Shown piece after piece: positions 56,807 through 64,000 of a DNA stretch of 64,000 nt (position 1 is its first letter; each line of letters begins with the position of its first letter). The stretch is from Bryoerythrophyllum caledonicum (taxonomy: Eukaryota; Streptophyta; Bryopsida; Pottiales; Pottiaceae). Both the position numbers and the translations under genes were made by a program. Below the pieces are notes generated by a model. That model was not told where the DNA came from and did no database searches. It worked only from the letters and a program-made list of their open reading frames with translations. Location: assembly GCA_963971425.1 (NCBI GenBank), contig CAXARX010000400.1:1-64000 (forward strand). Direction: 5' to 3'.

Positions 56807-57719
56807 ATGTCGCCGTCCCCTGTCACACCCACGCCTCTTTCGGCGACTCCAAGGATGGCTGGCGCTAGAACCCTAGATGGGAACTTTGATCTTGGAGCAG
56901 TCATTAAGCAGCAGCAAATTGAAAGCGATCTCCCGGTTCCATCAATCACTGCCTCGCAAATCTCGAAGTGTGAAAATGCACTGAAACTGAAAGCGGAGGG
57001 GAACGGTGGCCGGAATTCAAATGGAGCAATTGATTGTGAGCTCGATACATTGCAGGTATGAAAATGCGACTTCTACACGAGTTTTGTATCATGAAGCTCT
57101 TTCCTAGTATTGAATATCCTCAGAAGCACGGTCCTCTTTTCGTTACTCGGAGCGCTTTAAGTTATCTTTTGGAGGAGTGTTGGGGTCAATTGGTGCATGT
57201 AATCTTGATGGCCATAGAATAGAGTGCCGGCATTTGCCTTCTATGCTTGCTACATCCATGAGGCTGATGTTATTCAATGTAGATTCAGTGAAATTTCGCC
57301 AAGTTTGACTTGACTGCACAATTGCTTTTTCAGGCAGAGAGGATGCACAATTACAAGGAAATTTCTCAAATGACAGTGGCATTATCGGCCTCCAATAAAG
57401 CCAAGAACCGCTACGTCAATGTTCTGCCTTGTATCCTCAAAGAGATGATTCTTATGTGTTTTGTAACTGTTAGGTTGACTGGTTTTGTCACGAGAATTAA
57501 GAGAAAATATATGTTAACCTGGTTCTGTACTTCAGTAGATCTACTGGCTGTTTACAGAGGTCGTCGTGTGTCCTTGAAGCTTTCGTAACTTACTGAATTA
57601 GAAGTGAAGAGTGTTTCATTCCTATAACTTGATGCTATAGATGACAGCACGAGAGTGGTTCTCGCTAAGAAGCAATCTGGAATCCGTTCCTCTGATTACA
57701 TCAATGCAAGTTTTGTTCA
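56807..57719 (+). CDS. PTP1: PTP1-like tyrosine phosphatase, first three exons (partial)
   Basis: Exons 56807-57055, 57334-57430 and 57641-57719 splice in phase. The first is a variable N-terminus (MSPSPVTPTPLSATPRMAGA onward, SQISKCENALKLK). The second has NKAKNRYVNVLP, and the third YDSTRVVLAKK and SSDYINASFVQ, the canonical NRYxNVLPYD...RVxL...DYINASFV opening of a classical tyrosine phosphatase domain. The WPD loop and the HCSAGxGRT signature are not found downstream before 60 kb, so the gene is either truncated or split by a large intron. The start is the first ATG of the open frame; an earlier one is possible. Confidence 0.7.
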
Positions 57720-60010
57720 GGTATTTCTCTGAAGCAATTTTGAACTATGGAGTCTCAAGGATTGTTATTGTTTTGGTTCGTCTTATCTATTTTTTCACGA
57801 TATTATTGGGATCTAATCAATATCAGATTCATGTGATTATTTATAGGATATATCTGATCCACCTATTGTCACCCTAGACTGACGATGGCGGAAGTTTTTG
57901 CTTACACATCCCGAGGGTTGAGGCAATTGCAAATGATGTGTTAATCTTCGTCCTCAGGACTATGTTCATGAAGATTTGCCCAGATATGTGTAATTATATA
58001 TGATATTTTAATTATATTTAGGAACATTTCTATACATTATAACATATTTATATAAATATTAATATTATATGTATATAATATCATATACAAGTTAATATAT
58101 AATATTTATTATTTATATTACGATATAAATTAATTAATATATTATATATTATAATAATAACTAAGTTAACATATATTGTATTGTATACACATATAATATA
58201 TTATTAGATCAATGTGTATAATATATGTGTATAATATCTTACGTTATTGTATATTATATATGATTAATTATATTATTATAATGATTAAACATATATTATT
58301 ATATAACAATGTCTATCTTATTAATAGTATATTAAACACGCAATTAAGCAATTTTGCACTTGCAATTTAAATGTGCACTTTTCGATAGTTTTTAACATTG
58401 TGAGCAAAAATGCAAAATTTTGGATTTTTGCATGCTATTTTACAAACTTTGGTTTTTAAACATTATGTTTTTCATCTACTTTTTTTTTCATTTTTTGATT
58501 TCTTCCCTTATATGATTTGTGCTACATCTTTTGCCTTTCAAAAGTATTGATATAGAAAACTTTCCAATGGCATTCTCAACATTTCCTTGTCGTATTTTGT
58601 TGATAAATGAATGACAAATGTTTCCTACTATGGAACAAATGTGGAAGATAATCATTTTGATTCCACTACAATATCCACGAAGAAATCCAAAAATCATTAA
58701 TCATTGTGCATGAAAAGCCCAATCAAAAGATATTCTACATAATACTTAACATATAAAACGTAGTACTATAGTATACCCATGAAAAAACTTAATTACTATT
58801 TTGGATTGCTCATCAATATACTACATATATCTTAGAATATACTACACTTGCTTACCCAATTCAATATACCTTCCTATACACTAGACAAGTCAATATACTA
58901 GACAATATTTAAAGCTTCTTGCATACGTTCGTCGTCAATAGCTTCGATTTGCATTGCTATATATTCTAATATATGAACCTTTGCTGATTGAAGAATTCGG
59001 ATATTACTCTCTACACGCACTCCAAATACATTGCGCTTTCTTGGTCTGCAAACGCCACTCTTTGTTCTTTCCTCTTCGTCTACCCATGAAAAAATACATG
59101 CCTCTTTGTCCACCCAACTATAAGGCCATATTCATTAAATTGAGACATTTCAGAGTCTCAAATTATCATGGTGTCTAATTTTAGTTGGTTTTTTGCTTCA
59201 TTAATTTGAGACTACCTATTAAATTGAGACTCAATCACAATTAAAGATGCTAAATAATCTAGCCATATCATAGATTGACGAAGTTTAGGGTTAAACTTCA
59301 TATCATATTTAATTGTTTGTGATTAGGTGTTAGCTTATCAAAAATATACTAAGATATGGAGCATAATACCCCAAAAAAACTTGTACGTCCAAAAACATTT
59401 ATCATAGCATTAATAAAATTACTTCATGAAAATAGATGCGGCAATAAATTTGAGAACCCCAAATAGGGTTCGAAATTGGACTAAAATACACATATACACT
59501 CATATACAAGCCACCTAGAATACATGTCTTCACATTTAAAAGAGAAGTGATTACCAGTTTCATTGTGCCTTTTACAACTTTCAAACAACATGGTCGTTGC
59601 AATGCCAATCAATAAAAAGTTAGCACATGTTATAGCAATACATTCATTAATTTCTAATAATAGAAATTATCAATGCATCAAGGACAAATTTACAATCAAC
59701 TAAACTCACAATGTGTACCACGGTTTATCCAACAACAATGTAACATTATAACATCAATATTGAATGATATTGAAAGGAACACAATACATTACTATATGAA
59801 ACTATAAATGCTAATCGAATTCTACCTACAAATATGCTATGCACACATTCAAGGTCTACATTTCCATCTCGAGATACAAGTTCAATACATACTTTAAAAT
59901 AGGATATCTAGTCCAAAACAACATAAGTTCAAATAAGAACATGCAACCCCACCTATTTTATACTGGTGGATACACACTAGTCATTAAAACCACAAGAAAC
60001 CTGCTAAAAT
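57720..60010. other. no gene seen; very AT-rich 57990-58330
   Basis: 57990-58330 is almost pure A/T with TATAATAT/ATATTA repeats. Around 59130-59240 the phrase AATTTGAGACT recurs in both orientations. A 71-codon minus ORF at 58898-59113 is unsupported. Confidence 0.5.
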
Positions 60011-62824
60011 CTAATATTCAGCTAAAGAGGCCTTGATTATATCTACCTGTGATTTTGGAATTTTGAGTCTAGAAGAGCTGGTATTTCCATGGAACCTAGG
60101 CTTCCAAGCCATTATAACGCAATCTGTATACACCCAGATTGGTTCAGTTTCCGTTTCTTCTACCCAACTGTTTCCATTGCTAGAATCCCACCCCTGGTAC
60201 GTTTCCAAGTTCACATGACGTTGAGATGCAGGTTTGTAATATTGCACTTTAATCTCATGAGAGTGCTCACGATCCGGATGCGGATCAGTCAATGCCAAAG
60301 CAATCCAAAATGGGCGGAAATCTCCATCTGCAGAACGTACTGCAAGTACATAGCCTTCATACACATCTCTCCCAACTCGAAACGATGGAGGGGGACAATG
60401 ACACCGTTGCCCAATGAATGGAGGGTCTACTGCATACTCCTCCCTCAATGTACCATCCATCTCGTATTCATCCACCGTTGATGGAGCATACCTAGAAAGT
60501 GGCCAAAATCCCTCTCGTAGGGAAGGCGACTCTTCCAATGGCAACTCGAGAGCAGCTTTAACACCTCTCCAGTAGTACATAATATGCTCATTTTTTCGCC
60601 TGTATTCACCCGAGATATCCTCATTTGCCATGGATTCCCAAAGACTAAGAAACCCAGAAATACCCTTCACAACCTCATCATAACTCTCATGACGTTGCGG
60701 AATGAGAGGAAGTGGCTGTCCACGCGGCAATACTGGCCTACCATCTGCCGACATTTTCCACAATTGAATTCCTCCATTCTCCTCCGGCAACCAATCCCTG
60801 TCCGTACAAAGAATTTTGTACTGCATCTTTGGAAAACCATCTGAGTCCTTGTAAAACTTGAATTGTTGGCCCTTCGTATGATCCGTCAGGGCCTCATTGC
60901 CAATGCACAAATATCCTTCAAGAAAGCCCTTGAAATCGGGCACCTCTTCAATGAGATGTGGTATAACTGGCTTCTCTTCAGCATCCATAAACGACTTCAT
61001 CAAAAGCGGGATTGTGGGGTAGCTATTTGACTTAAGTTTGGTACTCCATCGCCCAAACATTGCATCAATATCCTCATGAGTGTGACCAACAAGCAAAAAG
61101 TTGACGTATACCTCACGGAAAATACCTAAATGTACAAGGAGGGAGAAGAATGCAAACACAAATCTATTCTTATTGTCCCCGGCCGCATTATCCAACTGCA
61201 TTTGGAGAATTGGTGGTAATTGTTTTGCGGGAACAGGTTCAACCGGTGCAGCCGCAAGGGATCCAAGGCACACACTAGCATCCGCAAGCACAGCCTCAGA
61301 GAGAGGAGAAGCTCTCCCCCCTGCAAATAATTCACGAGATGAATACGCCGGTGGACTCTCTAAATCCTGAAGTAACTTAGCAATGGACCCAACAGTGTGA
61401 TTTGAGTCGGTTGGGAAGATGTCAAGACTGTAATGAGCATAACGAACATCTCCATGCCCATGCGCAATCATTCCTGTTACGGCCAGAGGGAGTTTCATAA
61501 AGGACTCAGTTCCTTTGTTCTTGTGTGAAAAATGAGGAGATGCTGTTTTGCTGTGATCCATTTTATCATGGATGATGCATACAACGTCGTCTGGTCTATC
61601 CTCCGAGTTCTTCCGATTCCCATAATATAGAATACGATGAGTCTGTTGGCGGGCCTGATGTAACTTCAATTTGGTATCCCAAGTCATATATGCAGAAGAC
61701 CCTCGTGTAGTCGCCTTCTTCAGTTGCTTCAACTGGTCGCACCTTCCACAGCGAGCAAAGTTATCACCAGGCTTCTTAGTAGAGTAATGCTCAAATTCGG
61801 TGCTCCGAATTCGACTAAGGCCGGACAAGGAAATGGGTTTGAGGCCAAATCTAGTATTCACCTCATTCACTTTGGGCAACACTGCACTCCATTGAAAAGA
61901 GGAGGGGAGATGTTTGGAGACAACCTTCTCCCCAGTGCCAAGTGTAGTTGTCTTGTTAGGACTACTATCAACAGCATCGTCAAGAAGGTCGTGCAAAGTA
62001 GCAACAGCTTGGAGAGTATGAGTGCGAGGCTTCTTAGTACCAGAATTGCCGTGTGGCATCGCCCGCACCTCATCCTTTGCATCACTCTTGTATCGGTAGA
62101 AAGTGGCTCGGCTAACCCCCATGATTGCACACCATGCATCTTGGCAAACATCAATTCCATCTAGAGTGACTACGTGATTGCCACTTGAATTGATGTGCAT
62201 TTGCCTATGTACATCAAGCAAAACATGTTTCCGAAAGTATACACCTCCAATGTCATTGTGAACTTGTGACCGAAGGACAGCAATCGTACATCGCGGAAAT
62301 TGTTGCGTACAATTTCTAGGGCAGCATACAATGCTCGCAACAAGGTTAATTGATTGCGTAGAGAGGAGGACGTCCTTTCTTGATGGGGAAGGCATCACAA
62401 CTCTATGACGAGTGGTCTCATATTGCCGAACACCAGTTCTTGGACCCATACAGAACACCTTCATGGCGGCATTGTAAATGCTGGTTTGCTCTTGGTCATA
62501 TAAACTCACGTTACGAAGAAAAGCTTGACGAGTTGGCCATGCTCGGAGAGCAAACATCCAATTCAAAGGAACGTCTTCCTCATTGAAGGATTTGGCAATC
62601 AAAACTGCCACATGATCATCCCCAAGTGGCCGACCTCCAGTTTCAGGAACTAAACTGGAGTCAACACTCTGACACAATCCGACTCCAACATCATTCCCCG
62701 CAGAGTTTCTAAGGACAACGCGCTTTGAAAACCATGACGCTCGAGGAATGCCTTCACAAGCAGCAACACCATCAGGTAAGGTTGGTCGTACGCGATCTCT
62801 GACATCGAACGAGCCTCCCTCCAT
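60011..62824 (-). CDS. DUF7869-type protein, 937 residues, intact single exon
   Basis: Uninterrupted ORF from ATG 62824 (TAG is the codon before it) to the stop at 60011. Cys-rich VCCPRNCTQQFPRC at 166-179; a helix-turn-helix-like segment GIDVCQDAWCAIMGVSRATF at 223-242; CGRC at 359; then three acidic blocks: IIHDKMDHSK (417-426), QLDNAAGDNKNRFVFAF (543-559) and VGHTHEDIDAMF (579-590). From memory these match the DUF7869 domain of large, multi-copy eukaryotic proteins of unknown function. The spacing of D, D and E/D recalls an RNase H-like transposase, which is inference. A decayed copy at 9.1-10.3 kb shows it is repetitive. Palindromes upstream may be its control or binding sites. Confidence 0.8.
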   Translation of the reverse strand: MEGGSFDVRDRVRPTLPDGVAACEGIPRASWFSKRVVLRNSAGNDVGVGLCQSVDSSLVPETGGRPLGDDHVAVLIAKSFNEEDVPLNWMFALRAWPTRQAFLRNVSLYDQEQTSIYNAAMKVFCMGPRTGVRQYETTRHRVVMPSPSRKDVLLSTQSINLVASIVCCPRNCTQQFPRCTIAVLRSQVHNDIGGVYFRKHVLLDVHRQMHINSSGNHVVTLDGIDVCQDAWCAIMGVSRATFYRYKSDAKDEVRAMPHGNSGTKKPRTHTLQAVATLHDLLDDAVDSSPNKTTTLGTGEKVVSKHLPSSFQWSAVLPKVNEVNTRFGLKPISLSGLSRIRSTEFEHYSTKKPGDNFARCGRCDQLKQLKKATTRGSSAYMTWDTKLKLHQARQQTHRILYYGNRKNSEDRPDDVVCIIHDKMDHSKTASPHFSHKNKGTESFMKLPLAVTGMIAHGHGDVRYAHYSLDIFPTDSNHTVGSIAKLLQDLESPPAYSSRELFAGGRASPLSEAVLADASVCLGSLAAAPVEPVPAKQLPPILQMQLDNAAGDNKNRFVFAFFSLLVHLGIFREVYVNFLLVGHTHEDIDAMFGRWSTKLKSNSYPTIPLLMKSFMDAEEKPVIPHLIEEVPDFKGFLEGYLCIGNEALTDHTKGQQFKFYKDSDGFPKMQYKILCTDRDWLPEENGGIQLWKMSADGRPVLPRGQPLPLIPQRHESYDEVVKGISGFLSLWESMANEDISGEYRRKNEHIMYYWRGVKAALELPLEESPSLREGFWPLSRYAPSTVDEYEMDGTLREEYAVDPPFIGQRCHCPPPSFRVGRDVYEGYVLAVRSADGDFRPFWIALALTDPHPDREHSHEIKVQYYKPASQRHVNLETYQGWDSSNGNSWVEETETEPIWVYTDCVIMAWKPRFHGNTSSSRLKIPKSQVDIIKASLAEY

Positions 62825-62995
62825 CTATAACACAAAAGATTCAAAGTGAGATAAGTTCAGGAATGAGAACCAGAATAAACAAAGAGAAGAAACGATATTC
62901 CAAAATACTCCAAATGTTGCACACTTCATAAAACAATGACTTACAAATCCATTATCATGCATAAGTAACTCAGCTTGACCAAAGAAGAACATGAG

Positions 62996-63666
62996 TATCC
63001 TCGGGTCGAGGATAAATAAGACATCCGAAACATAGGACACCGTTTTAACTGGATGGATTAAACCAACCATATAATATCCTGAAGCCGTGCATACAATTTG
63101 TATTGGCACGGCTAAAAGAGCAACAGCAGTCACCGCAGCTAACGACATCGGACATCATAACAGCCATGACAACAAGAGATCAAGCTCGCTATATACTCAG
63201 ATGGTAACTCTATTCTCGACTCGAGAATCCCCATGTCCAATGGAACATTATACAGAACAACCATAATATTCTGGTATGTAATTGTGATAGTATCCTCGGG
63301 TCGAGGATAAACCAGTCATGAATAACTAAAGCAATATACATTCTATGAGCTGAAAGAGTGTCCGTACAGTATCCTCGAGTCGAGGATACTAAGAACCAAA
63401 ATGAACTGCAGTGATGCTACACGATGTGACTAGTAAGAAAGGAGGAAGCATATTATACGTTTATCCTCGACTCGAGGATAAACCAGATTAAGTATTCGTC
63501 ACTGATACAGGTCAAGTGTTTATGATATTGTCACAATTATCGTTATCCGGGGGTTTATCCTCGAGTCGAGGATAAGTGTGAGGGGAAATAAGTTTGGATT
63601 TATCCTGCGATATCTTACTGAGTAAAATAGGTGTTTAATGTGAAGTTTATCCTCGACCCGAGGATA
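62996..63666. repeat. seven 19-bp palindromes, six at 79-94-bp spacing
   Basis: TATCCTCGANTCGAGGATA or a one- to two-base variant at 62996, 63211, 63291, 63370, 63462, 63556 and 63648. From the second copy on, start-to-start distances are 80, 79, 92, 94 and 92 bp. The DNA between is unique. The palindromes lie 170-840 bp upstream of the start of the 937-codon gene. Confidence 0.95.
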
Positions 63667-64000
63667 ACTGTAAGGCTGGAAAATCAGAGAAGATATTGCT
63701 ACAGTGTCTCCGTTTTTTCCGGAGCATTACATCTTCGAACTACTGTTGGTGACCCTCAATAAGAAGTACGACGTCGACACAACCAAGAAGCAAGAACGTG
63801 CGATTCACACAACAAAGAAGCAATAAAACGAAGAGGGAGAAGATTCATGCTCCAAACTGCATTAAACAACAACAACAACATCTGGTTTGTGTACCTTCAA
63901 CGTACACAACAACGTACCTTCAAGCAATGGAGCTATGAACAAAAGAAATGCAGAACGCAAAGAGAGAAAGAGAAGCGATTGAGAGCAGCTACGTGATTTG
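63667..64000. other. no gene seen; upstream flank
   Basis: Purine-rich, with ACAACA-type short repeats at 63865-63915. It could hold the promoter of the minus-strand gene. Confidence 0.3.

Noticed and set aside
62825-63148. 107-codon ORF in phase upstream of the 937-codon gene
   Set aside because: Separated by TAG immediately before the ATG and runs through a palindrome; hydrophobicity comes from AT-rich DNA.
62996-63666. CRISPR array
   Set aside because: Repeats are 19-bp palindromes with slightly uneven 60-75-bp spacers in a eukaryotic genome, with no cas-like genes.

Overview
This is a repeat-rich stretch of a eukaryotic nuclear genome. It has GT-AG introns, large gene-poor gaps, microsatellites, LTR retrotransposons, DNA-transposon genes and exons of a cullin-3 and a plant-type tyrosine phosphatase. 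A streptophyte (a charophyte alga or an early land plant) fits best. A Chara-like genome is a guess from style, not something proved here. Nothing looks bacterial, organellar or like a CRISPR locus.

Layout. 76-3616 and 12238-15571 are two copies of one gag-like element on the minus strand, each with a conserved core and a different minisatellite array. 3620-4777 is an unknown ORF with two in-frame stops, followed to about 7 kb by DNA full of CCAATTGG-type octamers. 9.1-10.35 kb is a decayed relative of the large gene at 60-62.8 kb. 17.3-18.0 kb is a decayed relative of the ParB-like gene at 37-38.9 kb. 20.6-27.65 kb is a pogo-type transposase cut in its helix-turn-helix by a Ty1/copia element with 465-bp LTRs and target duplication CCATC. 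28.9-29.3 kb is a Harbinger-like MITE. 30.2-33.6 kb holds two more gag-like relatives. 34.0-36.2 kb is a MULE-like transposase.

36.98-45.3 kb is the most unusual locus. A ParB-like domain is followed, across a gap holding a dense double-palindrome array, by a domain with the motif order of a beta-class DNA amino-methyltransferase. Further copies of the same palindrome lie at 33.9, 45.7 and 47.8 kb.

45.9-48.4 kb is microsatellites and minisatellites around one hypothetical ORF. 52.7-57.7 kb is a mosaic: a solo LTR, the first recognisable cullin-3 exons, an apparently intact four-exon gene for an unknown 318-residue protein, and the first three exons of a PTP1-like phosphatase. 60.0-62.8 kb is one uninterrupted 937-codon gene of the DUF7869 type. 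Its upstream flank carries six regularly spaced 19-bp palindromes plus one outlier.

Most transposon-type ORFs are broken. Many of their stop codons are in frame and explicable by C-to-T transitions, which suggests methylation-driven decay. Other breaks sit at or near homopolymer runs and could be assembly errors. The only long ORF that looks fully functional is the DUF7869 gene; the spliced 318-residue gene is the next best.
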